NCBI RefSeq assembly: GCF_001046875.1
Contig: NZ_HF571038.1
Span: 1 to 64,000 of the forward strand
Direction of reading: 5' to 3'
DNA length: 64,000 nt
Source of the DNA: Nostocoides jenkinsii Ben 74
Lineage (GTDB): Bacteria > Actinomycetota > Actinomycetes > Actinomycetales > Dermatophilaceae
Below are positions 53,810-63,033 of this stretch, piece after piece. The translations under genes were made by a program, and so were the position numbers. Under the pieces are notes generated by a model, which saw only the letters and a list, made by a program, of their open reading frames with translations, did not search any database and was not told where the DNA came from. Position 1 is the stretch's first letter, and each line of letters begins with the position of its first letter.

Positions 53810-55096
53810 TTAGTCAGGCCGTGACCGCAGGTGGCCGATCGTCGTGACCACTACGGCGGCGGTCCAGGCCAGTGGCGCGACCGCCGCGGGCTCGCCGTTG
53901 TGCAAGACCTTCTCCGGCAACGACCCGGCCGCCGTGCGGTGATTCTCCAACCAGGTCAACAGCGTTCGCGCCGATCCCGCTCTGCCGGTATGCGCGTAGG
54001 CCTGCGCCAGCACGGCCGTGGCCGGGGTCCAGCTGATGCCATCATTGCGCCACGTCGACCCGGGTGCGACACCGCCCGCCGGCCGGCGGGCCAGCCGACG
54101 ATAGCGATCCAGCGCCGCCGACAAACCCGGCGGCGTGGTCGCCTGATAGGGCGGCGCCATGAAGGTCATCGACGCGTCCAATCCCCGCCCGCCGAGATAG
54201 CGCGGCCATCCCCTGGGCTCGTATGACCGTGTCACCTCCGCGCGGCACCGCGCGCCCGCCTCGCCGGCGAGGTCGGCGAGCCGACGGTCGGTCCAGACGT
54301 CGCCAAGGCGCGCGGCGGCATCGAGAGCGGCCACCACGGGCGCTGCGATGCCCAAGGAGAGGGCCGGCGCCTTGACCTCCCAATAGTCAGGCGTGGCCGG
54401 GGGCAAACCCGAGTCGTCGAGAAGGCTGGCCAGCAGCGCGGTGGAACGGCGCACCATACGACCGGAGATGTGGTGGATGCGGTCCGTCTCGTCCGGGTGC
54501 AGGGCACACAGCCGATCAGCCGCCCACACCACCCACGCCGTCGAGTCGAGCTGGCGGGTGCGGTTGTCCGGCGGAGCCTCGGTCCAGGGGTCGTAGCGCG
54601 GAGCGAACCACCCCGACTCCTCCTGCACGCGCGCGAGGAAGACCAGTTGCGCCAACGCCCGATCGAGCTGGCCGATGGCCGCGAAGGCGACGGCCACGTG
54701 GGCGGCGTCGCGCGCCCATACGAACCGCCAGTATGGGGACCAGGCGGCGACGCTCGCCGGCAGCCCCTCGGACAGCACCCACAGATCGAGCAGGGCGCTG
54801 ATCAGCAGATCCTGGTGCTCACCGCCGCGGTGCACCCAGTCGGGCAGCGCGTCCAGATGGCGCCGCTCGGCGGCACGCACGAGCATCGAGGCCGTATCCA
54901 GGCAGCGGCTGCCGGGTCGAAGCCGTGGAAGATCCGCGGCATGGAGCAGGTGGCGCTGACCATCACCGCTGATGGCGACCGTCTCGGAGAGCAGGCCGAC
55001 CCAGCCGTGCCGCTCCCGATAGGCCTGCCCGGCGAGCCCCACTCCGATCGCCCCGACGCCGAGCATGACCCCTCGCCGCGTCGGTGACTGCCCCAT
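53810..55096 (-). CDS. Exported GH15-like (glucoamylase-type) protein
   Basis: A 428-residue protein. Its N-terminus MGQSPTRRGVMLGVGAIGVG has RR before a hydrophobic stretch, suggesting export by Tat or Sec. The mature part has the helical-barrel blocks of glycoside hydrolase family 15: SPYWRFVWARDAAHVAVAFA, GWFAPRYDPWTEAPPDNRT, QLDSTAWVVWA and RNDGISWTPATAVLAQAY. The usual catalytic Glu pair cannot be placed with certainty. Such proteins cleave alpha-glucans or related sugars outside the cell. It is divergent from a polysaccharide deacetylase (72 bp), which suggests a shared role at the cell surface. Confidence 0.75.
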   Translation of the reverse strand: MGQSPTRRGVMLGVGAIGVGLAGQAYRERHGWVGLLSETVAISGDGQRHLLHAADLPRLRPGSRCLDTASMLVRAAERRHLDALPDWVHRGGEHQDLLISALLDLWVLSEGLPASVAAWSPYWRFVWARDAAHVAVAFAAIGQLDRALAQLVFLARVQEESGWFAPRYDPWTEAPPDNRTRQLDSTAWVVWAADRLCALHPDETDRIHHISGRMVRRSTALLASLLDDSGLPPATPDYWEVKAPALSLGIAAPVVAALDAAARLGDVWTDRRLADLAGEAGARCRAEVTRSYEPRGWPRYLGGRGLDASMTFMAPPYQATTPPGLSAALDRYRRLARRPAGGVAPGSTWRNDGISWTPATAVLAQAYAHTGRAGSARTLLTWLENHRTAAGSLPEKVLHNGEPAAVAPLAWTAAVVVTTIGHLRSRPD

Positions 55097-55168
55097 GCTC
55101 GGGAACCTAACCCGGGGGTCCGCACCGATGCAATGGACTCGGCGAGACGGTGATCTAACCTTCACGAC

Positions 55169-55966
55169 ATGGCAGAGGGGCGCGGAGTGCGGCGGCGCGA
55201 CGCGGTCATTGCAGCCGGTGCCGCGGCGGCCGGCGTCGGCGGCACCCTGGCGGCTCGGCGCGCGCTGGAGAACGAGAGTCCGCTCCCGTTCTATGGGGGC
55301 CCGGCCTCGCTCCTCCCGGCCCCCGACCCGGACACGCCCATCGCGACCGACCTGCGGCTTGTATGGGGCGCGCCCACCTCCGAGCGGGTCGTCGCCTTGA
55401 CCTTTGACGACGGTCCGCACCCCGAGTGGACCCCGCTCGTCCTCGCGGCGCTCGACTCGGCAGGCGTGCCGGCCACGTTCTTCCTTCGCGGCGACAATGT
55501 CGCGGCACACGGGTCCCTGCACGCTGACTCGCTGGCCCGCCATGAACTCGGCAATCACACCTACAGCCACACCGACCTCGCCCGGCTCGATCTCGCTGCC
55601 GCCCAGAACGAGATCGGCCGATGCAGCGAGGCGATGGCCACGGCATACGGCAAAACGCCCACCCTGTTTCGGCCGCCCTATGGGCATTCCTCCGGGGCAG
55701 CACTCCTGGCCGCGGCGGCGGCGGGGATGACGACGGTGCTGTGGGGAGGGCGCTTCCGGGAGAGTTCGTTTCACACCGACCCGGACGGGCTGTTGCAGGA
55801 TTCCATCGGCCAGATGCGGCCGGGGACGATCTTCCTCGGGCACGACACGGGCACGCCCGACCGCATTCACTCCGTGCGCATCCTGGCGCCGCTCATCGAC
55901 AAGATGCAATCCGAAGGCTGGCGGTTTGTGACGGTGAGCGAGTTGCTCGGCGGGGTCGGCGCCTGA
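55169..55966 (+). CDS. Polysaccharide deacetylase (CE4, NodB-like)
   Basis: A 265-residue deacetylase. The N-terminus GVRRRDAVIAAGAAAAGVGG resembles a twin-arginine or signal-anchor segment, so it acts outside the membrane. The NodB domain has the metal and catalytic motifs TFDDGPHP (motif 1), HTYSHTDL (motif 2) and RPPYGHSS (motif 3), with LLGGV at the end. It likely removes N-acetyl groups from peptidoglycan, chitin-like or other surface glycans. It is divergent from the GH15-like gene and convergent with hspR (19 bp). Confidence 0.87.
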   Translation: MAEGRGVRRRDAVIAAGAAAAGVGGTLAARRALENESPLPFYGGPASLLPAPDPDTPIATDLRLVWGAPTSERVVALTFDDGPHPEWTPLVLAALDSAGVPATFFLRGDNVAAHGSLHADSLARHELGNHTYSHTDLARLDLAAAQNEIGRCSEAMATAYGKTPTLFRPPYGHSSGAALLAAAAAGMTTVLWGGRFRESSFHTDPDGLLQDSIGQMRPGTIFLGHDTGTPDRIHSVRILAPLIDKMQSEGWRFVTVSELLGGVGA

Positions 55967-55985
55967 CCGCGGGTCCAACCCCCGG

Positions 55986-56432
55986 TCAGACGTCCAGGAT
56001 CGAGCGCGACCAGCGGACCAGTGCTTGAGACGTATGCTGCCTCGGCCGCTGCCCGGGCCGCATCATCACCGCGTCCCCGGCCGGGCCGACCGCAAAAATC
56101 CTACTGCCGGAGCTCATTTGGGCCGCCATGAGCGCCGCCGACAACTCCTCGACACGGCCGCGGAGGGCGTCGACCTGATTTTCCAGGGCGAGGATGCGAT
56201 GTATGCCCGCGAGGCTCACCCCCTCCTCCTGGGAGAGCCGCTGCACCTCCCGGAGTCGGGCAACATCGCGCGCCGAATAGCGGCGACCGCCGCCCTGCGT
56301 GCGTGAAGGGGTGACGAGGCCAAGCCGGTCATACTGCCGGAGCGTCTGGGCGTGCATACCCGCGAGCTGAGCCGCGACCGAGATGACGAAGACCGGCGTC
56401 TCGTCGTCGGGGCCGAGACCGTGAACCGACAT
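55986..56432 (-). CDS. hspR: Heat-shock repressor HspR (MerR-like)
   Basis: A 148-residue MerR-family repressor. The helix-turn-helix reads VISVAAQLAGMHAQTLRQYDRLGLVTPSRTQGGGRRYSARDVARLREVQRLSQE, and a coiled-coil dimerisation helix and a variable tail follow. HspR binds HAIR elements with DnaK as co-repressor; free DnaK falls during heat shock and the genes are released. It is the last gene of dnaK-grpE-dnaJ-hspR, five bases after dnaJ, giving autoregulation. HAIR-like sites lie before dnaK (60048-60068) and clpB (42137-42157). Confidence 0.92.
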   Translation of the reverse strand: MSVHGLGPDDETPVFVISVAAQLAGMHAQTLRQYDRLGLVTPSRTQGGGRRYSARDVARLREVQRLSQEEGVSLAGIHRILALENQVDALRGRVEELSAALMAAQMSSGSRIFAVGPAGDAVMMRPGQRPRQHTSQALVRWSRSILDV

Positions 56433-56437
56433 GCTGA

Positions 56438-57484
56438 TCAGTCCTTGGCCGCTTCGCGGAAGAGGTCGGCGCGGGGATCGCCGCCGGCTTCTTGGTCACG
56501 CAGGATCTCGACGGCGGCCATGGCCTCTTCGGTGAGCCGCTGAGGCACCAGGATGGCGACCTTGGCGAGGAGATCGCCAGTGTGGTCCTTGGCGGCGACT
56601 CCGCGGCCCTTGACGCGCAGGACCCGGCCGGAGGGGGTGCCCGGCGCGATCTTGACCTTGACCGGGTTCCCTTCCAAGGTCGGCACGGAAACCGTTGCGC
56701 CCAAGGTGGCTTCGGCGAAGGTGACGGGCAGGTCAACGGTGAGATTGTCGCCGTCGCGACCGAAGACAGGGTGGGGTTCGACGGCGACGGTGAGGATGAG
56801 ATCACCCTTCGGGGCGCCCGGGTCACCCTCGCCGCCCTTGCCGCGCAGCCTGATCTTCTGCCCGTCCTTGACTCCCGCCGGGATGCGCGTGGTGATGCGC
56901 TGACCGTCAAGACCGGAGAGCGTCACCGTGGCACCGGTGACGGCGTCTCGGAAGCTCAGCGTTGTCTTGGCGTGGATGTCCTGACCGGGCATGGGACCGC
57001 GCGGTGCGCCATACCCCCCGAAGCCGCCGCGCCCGCCGGGCTGCTGGAAGCCGCCCGACTGCTGGAAACCGCCCTGCCCAAAGAGGCCACCGAGGATGTC
57101 CTCAAGGTCGGGTTGGGCACCGCCGCCTCCCGTGCTGAACCGGACGTTGCCGCCTTGGCCACCGCCGAACATCGAGGAGAAGACGTCCTCGAAACCCGCG
57201 CCACCCGACGCGCCGCCGGGACCACCGGCAGTGAATCGGGCTCCCCCACGCGCCATCTGGCGGATCGCGTCATACTCCTCACGCTGCTTGGGGTCAGAGA
57301 GCACCGAGTTAGCCTCGGTGATGTCCTTGAACTTCTGCTCCGCTGCCGGGTCCCCGGCGTTCTTGTCGGGGTGGTGCTTGCGCGCGAGCTTGCGATAGGC
57401 CTTCTTGATCTCGGCGTCATCGGCATCGCTGGGGACGCCGAGGACGGCATAGAAGTCTTTCTCGAACCAATCCTGACTAGCCAT
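56438..57484 (-). CDS. dnaJ: DnaJ-type co-chaperone lacking the zinc-finger domain
   Basis: A 348-residue J-protein stimulating DnaK ATPase. The J domain (1-70) has the HPD motif in [11 protein letters not shown] Gly/Phe-rich linker (about 75-150, [16 protein letters not shown]) leads directly to the C-terminal substrate-binding beta-barrels ([37 protein letters not shown]). The four CxxCxGxG zinc repeats of class A DnaJ are absent, making this class B-like despite its location in the dnaK operon. GAGGAGG precedes the ATG; hspR follows after 5 bp. Annotators may call it CbpA-like. Confidence 0.9.
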   Translation of the reverse strand: MASQDWFEKDFYAVLGVPSDADDAEIKKAYRKLARKHHPDKNAGDPAAEQKFKDITEANSVLSDPKQREEYDAIRQMARGGARFTAGGPGGASGGAGFEDVFSSMFGGGQGGNVRFSTGGGGAQPDLEDILGGLFGQGGFQQSGGFQQPGGRGGFGGYGAPRGPMPGQDIHAKTTLSFRDAVTGATVTLSGLDGQRITTRIPAGVKDGQKIRLRGKGGEGDPGAPKGDLILTVAVEPHPVFGRDGDNLTVDLPVTFAEATLGATVSVPTLEGNPVKVKIAPGTPSGRVLRVKGRGVAAKDHTGDLLAKVAILVPQRLTEEAMAAVEILRDQEAGGDPRADLFREAAKD

Positions 57485-57536
57485 CTCGGCGTCCTCCTCT
57501 CGGGAAAAGTGTTGTCACAGTGTCGATATCGAAACC

Positions 57537-58132
57537 TCAGCTCGGGTCGGCGACGGCCACGCGAGCCGGACGAATGATCCGGTTGCCCGCACGATAGCCG
57601 GGCTGGAGGACCTGGACGATGGTCGTCGAGGTCGCGTCGGCCGGCAGATCCGCGCCGGGCAGGTGCATGAGCGCTTCGTGGAACTCCGGGTCGAAGGCTT
57701 CGCCCACGGCGCCGAAGCGCTCGAAACCGAAGCGCCCCAGGGTGCCTTCGAACTTGTCGGCGATGGCAGCGAAGGGGCCATCACTCAGATCGCCGTGATC
57801 GCGAGCGCCCTGGATGTCGTCCATGACCGGAAGCAAGGCTTCCAGCACATCGGAGATCGCGCGCTCCTGGATCAGCGGTCGGTCGCGATCGACGCGGCGC
57901 TTGTAGTTGACATATTCGGCGTTGAGGCGTTGCAGGTCGTTCAATCGCTCAGCGGCCAAGAGGGTGTCGGGGTGCGGCGCCTCGGAAGCGGAGGAGGAGT
58001 CGGGGGCGGACGGCATACCGCCGCCCGCGGCGCCCGCGGACTCAGCCGAAGCTGAATCCGCAGGCGCCGCAGCGTCATTCACCGCGTCCGCCTCGACCGG
58101 GTGCTCGCCGTTCGAGGTGTCGGGGGAATCGG

Positions 58133-58136
<4 letters not shown>
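57537..58136 (-). CDS. grpE: GrpE nucleotide exchange factor
   Basis: A 199-residue co-chaperone releasing ADP from DnaK. A long acidic/Ala-rich N-terminus (about 1-60) precedes the coiled coil ([22 protein letters not shown]) and the beta-domain ([41 protein letters not shown]), which has the expected family text. The start is the GTG at 58136, overlapping the dnaK stop as GTGA. A 52-bp gap leads to dnaJ. Confidence 0.93.
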
Positions 58137-60025
<1,889 letters not shown>

Positions 60026-60047
60026 GTGGTGGTGCTCCTTGGTTGAG

Positions 60048-60068
60048 GTTGAGTTGCTTGCACTCAAG
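60048..60068. promoter_or_regulatory. HAIR-like HspR operator of dnaK
   Basis: GTTGAGT-TGCTTGC-ACTCAAG matches CTTGAGT-N7-ACTCAAG with one mismatch in the left arm. A transcript starting here would read dnaK on the minus strand; the operator is 23 bp from the ATG. Confidence 0.85.
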
Positions 60069-60109
60069 TTAAGGACTGTATGCCGCTTGCGCAACTCGGA
60101 GTCCGAAAA

Positions 60110-60130
60110 CTTGCGTCTGATTCACTCAAC
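60110..60130. promoter_or_regulatory. Second, degenerate HAIR-like site upstream of dnaK
   Basis: CTTGCGT-CTGATTC-ACTCAAC keeps the 7-bp spacing but has one mismatch per arm. It lies 42 bp upstream of the better site. Multiple HAIR copies occur in other actinobacterial dnaK promoters. Confidence 0.5.
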
Positions 60131-60204
60131 TCTTGTGGTCGGCCGATCATTCCCGCCCGCCTCTGCCCCCGAAGACCTCGGACTCTTGTAGGTTCTCGAT
60201 CTAC

Positions 60205-60260
60205 TTGTCGTTGTCTCACTTTCTTGTCGCAGGCGTGTCGTTGTCTCGCTAACTTGTCGC
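60205..60260 (+). repeat. Paired 26-bp direct repeats at the transposon left end
   Basis: Copies at 60205-60230 and 60235-60260 are identical at 22 of 26 positions, with a 4-bp gap and a 30-bp period. Both contain TGTCGTTGTCTC and end CTTGTCGC, so TTGTCG-type text occurs at each side of each unit. Their place directly before the transposase genes suggests TnsB-binding sites. Confidence 0.75.
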
Positions 60261-60264
60261 GCGG

Positions 60265-61044
60265 GTGGACGCTGGTCTCGTGGCCACGCAGCCGCGCGAG
60301 CGGATGGTCGAGTTCCGGTACACGTCCTTCATGGGCCAGGACGTGATCACGACGCTGAACTTGGCTCCGTCGGCGGAGGTGGCCCGGGGACTACCGGTTC
60401 GGTCCTTCCCCTCCTATGCGGGGATGGGGCACTACCCAGGTTGGTGGTGGTCCGCCACAGTGGGAGACCACGTGGGCTACGAGAGCCTGCTGGAGCGCGA
60501 CCGGCTGATGCTTGCCGACTTCGACCGTGACGTGGTGGCCATCGCGAGCCAGCCATTCGGCATCTCCGGTCGCGACGGCGATGCGCTACGTCGACACGTG
60601 CCGGACTACCTGCTGCTTCATCGCAACGGAACTGTGGAGGTCGTCGACGTCAAGCCTGCCGACATGTTGGACAAGCCCGATGTCGCGGTGGTTCTCGACT
60701 GGACTGGACGATTGCTGGCCGTACGCGGCTGGAGGTACTCGATCTGGTCGGGCGCGGATCCGATCGAACTGACGAACGTCCGCTTCCTCGCCCAGGGACG
60801 TCGCGCCCGGTTCGTCGATTCCGACGCGATGGCCACGCTGGCCCGTGCAGGTCGTCCTGGACGCACTCTCGGTGCAGCCCTGGCCGAGGCATCTCGGTCA
60901 CCCCACTCCAGTGCCACCCTGCGGGCGGCGCTCATCGCGCTGCTCTGGAAGCAGACGTGGCAGGTCGCGCTCGATCAGCCGATCGATATGAGCACCGAGA
61001 TCCGGACGATTCGAGAGGTCCATGACGAACAACGCTGTTCTTGA
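60265..61044 (+). CDS. TnsA-like transposon endonuclease
   Basis: A protein of 259 residues if the GTG at 60265 is used; a GTG at 60280 or ATG at 60304 is also possible, and 60265 is tight against the end repeats. The TnsA N-terminal nuclease fold is evident: Glu73 in GYESLLERDR, DFDRDVVAIASQPF, Asp114 in RHVPDYLLLH and Lys130 in VEVVDVKPAD. In Tn7, TnsA cleaves the 5' strands while TnsB cleaves 3' ends, giving cut-and-paste movement. The C-terminal part may form the TnsC-interacting helical domain. It overlaps the next gene by 23 bp. Confidence 0.85.
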   Translation: MDAGLVATQPRERMVEFRYTSFMGQDVITTLNLAPSAEVARGLPVRSFPSYAGMGHYPGWWWSATVGDHVGYESLLERDRLMLADFDRDVVAIASQPFGISGRDGDALRRHVPDYLLLHRNGTVEVVDVKPADMLDKPDVAVVLDWTGRLLAVRGWRYSIWSGADPIELTNVRFLAQGRRARFVDSDAMATLARAGRPGRTLGAALAEASRSPHSSATLRAALIALLWKQTWQVALDQPIDMSTEIRTIREVHDEQRCS

Positions 61045-63022
61045 GGTCCGCGTCGGCAGCCGGCTCTGGTTCGACGGGGAGGCGTGGTCGGTGTGCGAGG
61101 TCGACGCGACCACGGTGAGGCTGAACGCCGGCGACGGACGGTATCGCACGGTGACCGTGGCAGAGCTGATCGACACTGCAAGTCCCGCCGAGTCCGGGCA
61201 CCAACCGGACCCCGACGGGCTGCCCCTCCCGCGCAACGTCGCCTGGGCAAGTCTGTCGAGCAAGAAGAGGTCCAGCCTCGAGCGGGAGGTGACCGTCTTC
61301 AGCGTCCTGTTGGAGTCCGCGTTGGATGAGCAAGCAATTGCCATCCGGCGGGCGGCCGATGATCTCGGCGTTTCCATCCGTACCGTCCAGCGCAGGCTGC
61401 GCCGTTTCCAGCACCTCGGTCCGGAGGGTTTGATCGACGAACGTGTTCTCCAAGAGACCCGGCGTAGCGTGGATCCGCGCTGGGACGAGGCGTGCGTCGC
61501 GATCCTGCACGAATACGTCAACCGGTCGACACCGTCGAAGCAGACGGTCATCAGCCGGGCAACGAAGGCGTTCCTGCGCGAGGTGCCCGACGGAAAGCCA
61601 CCGACCCGGGCAGTGGCGTATCGGCGAGTCGTCGAGCTCGACGCGGGCAAGTACACGTTCAGCGACGCACCCCGGCGTCGATCCGTCGCGAAGCGGCCCC
61701 AGGGAGTCCTCGGTCAGCTTCGCCCGACCCGGCCAGGCGAATACGTCCTGATGGATGGATACAAGCTCGACGTCTTCGCGATGGAGCCGGTGACCATGCG
61801 CTGGGTCAACACCGAGCTGACGGTGGCGATGGACCTCTTTGACCGCTCGATCAAGGGAATCCGCCTGCGGCCGGTGGCAGCGAAGTCCGCGGATGTGGCC
61901 AGTGTCCTCCTCCAGTGCCTGACTCCGCAGCAGTGGGGCCGGGAGCCCAGCGCGCCAACTGGCCCCTACGCCGGTGTTCCCGAGAACGTGGTCCTCGGGT
62001 CGATCGGGGTCCTTCCCGACACCATCGTCATCGACCACGGCAACGTCTATATGTCCGAGCACACGCTCGGTTCCTGCCGTCGACTCGGAATCTCAGTCCA
62101 GCCCGCGATCCCCGACAAACCGACAGACAAGCCCGTCCTCGAGCGGTTCTTCCGGACGCTACGCCAATCACTGCTGGACAAGCTCAGCGGATACAAGGGG
62201 CCGAACATCGCTTCCCGCGGCAAGGACGTGGAGAAGGGCGCGTTCTACTTCGTCACCGAGCTTGAGCAGCTGATCAGGGAGTGGGTCGGCGACGTCTACC
62301 ACGTCAAGGCACACAAGGGATTGCGGGACCCACGCCTACCCGGCGTGGACCTCTCGCCCCAGGAGATGTTCAACCGCGGCATCGAGGTCTCCGGCCTGCT
62401 GCGACTCCCAACGCGCGAAGACCTGCGCTACGAGCTCATGGAGGTCCAGTGGCGCAAGATCAACCACTACGGCGTGGACATCGACACCCGTCGCTACGAC
62501 GGGCCCGCCCTCAACCCGTACCGAGGACACCGCTCGAACTACGGGGGAACTCACCCAGGGAAGTGGCCGATCCTGGTCGACGTCGACGACATCCGGACCG
62601 TCTACTTCCGGGACCCGGCCAACGACGCTTGGCATCCCTTGGAATGGCGTCTCGCCGTGGGAATCAACGCCCCATTCAGCAAGGACGCCGCCGACTACAC
62701 GCGGCGACTGACCATCCGAGAAAACCGGCACGTCGACCCGCAGCAAGCCGTCGAGGATCTGCTCGCCCGATGGACACGTGAAGAAGTGATGGGCCGTCGG
62801 GAACGCAACCTAGCGATCCGCATCGCCAGCATGCCCAGCTCGTTCGAGCCCGATTCCGACGTCAAACCCGAGGAACGGGCCTCGTTGCCTGGAGTGATCG
62901 ACCTGCTGAGCCGACGCCAGGAACACCGCCCTCAAGAACATCCCGACGACCTGGATGAGGTGTTCGAGCGCTACTACGCCGCCCAGCCCGACGCCGGCGG
63001 CTTCGACCTACTCGACGACTGA
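61022..63022 (+). CDS. TnsB/Mu-like DDE transposase
   Basis: A 666-residue recombinase. The N-terminal region has DNA-binding helices (SIRTVQRRLRRFQHLGPEGL). The integrase core carries Asp245 in VLMDGYKLDV, Asp338 in TIVIDHGNVYM and Glu374 in PVLERFFRTL; the last two are 35 residues apart, the classical DD(35)E spacing. A Mu-transposase C-terminal barrel (about 480-560, WRKINHYGVDIDTRRYD) and an acidic tail follow. It joins the 3' ends of the element to target DNA. ATG 61022 overlaps tnsA-like by 23 bp with GAGAGG upstream. All three catalytic residues are intact, so the element may be active. Confidence 0.9.
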   Translation: MTNNAVLEVRVGSRLWFDGEAWSVCEVDATTVRLNAGDGRYRTVTVAELIDTASPAESGHQPDPDGLPLPRNVAWASLSSKKRSSLEREVTVFSVLLESALDEQAIAIRRAADDLGVSIRTVQRRLRRFQHLGPEGLIDERVLQETRRSVDPRWDEACVAILHEYVNRSTPSKQTVISRATKAFLREVPDGKPPTRAVAYRRVVELDAGKYTFSDAPRRRSVAKRPQGVLGQLRPTRPGEYVLMDGYKLDVFAMEPVTMRWVNTELTVAMDLFDRSIKGIRLRPVAAKSADVASVLLQCLTPQQWGREPSAPTGPYAGVPENVVLGSIGVLPDTIVIDHGNVYMSEHTLGSCRRLGISVQPAIPDKPTDKPVLERFFRTLRQSLLDKLSGYKGPNIASRGKDVEKGAFYFVTELEQLIREWVGDVYHVKAHKGLRDPRLPGVDLSPQEMFNRGIEVSGLLRLPTREDLRYELMEVQWRKINHYGVDIDTRRYDGPALNPYRGHRSNYGGTHPGKWPILVDVDDIRTVYFRDPANDAWHPLEWRLAVGINAPFSKDAADYTRRLTIRENRHVDPQQAVEDLLARWTREEVMGRRERNLAIRIASMPSSFEPDSDVKPEERASLPGVIDLLSRRQEHRPQEHPDDLDEVFERYYAAQPDAGGFDLLDD

Positions 63023-63033
63023 CCGGGGGAGCA

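Noticed and set aside
53810-55978. Extension of the GH15-like gene to 722 residues
   Set aside because: Sequence upstream of the ATG at 55096 is the complement of the polysaccharide deacetylase gene and lacks family features.
60201-60205. CTACT as the transposon target-site duplication
   Set aside because: Without the right end it cannot be tested; any five bases could be proposed, so it is mentioned only as a candidate.
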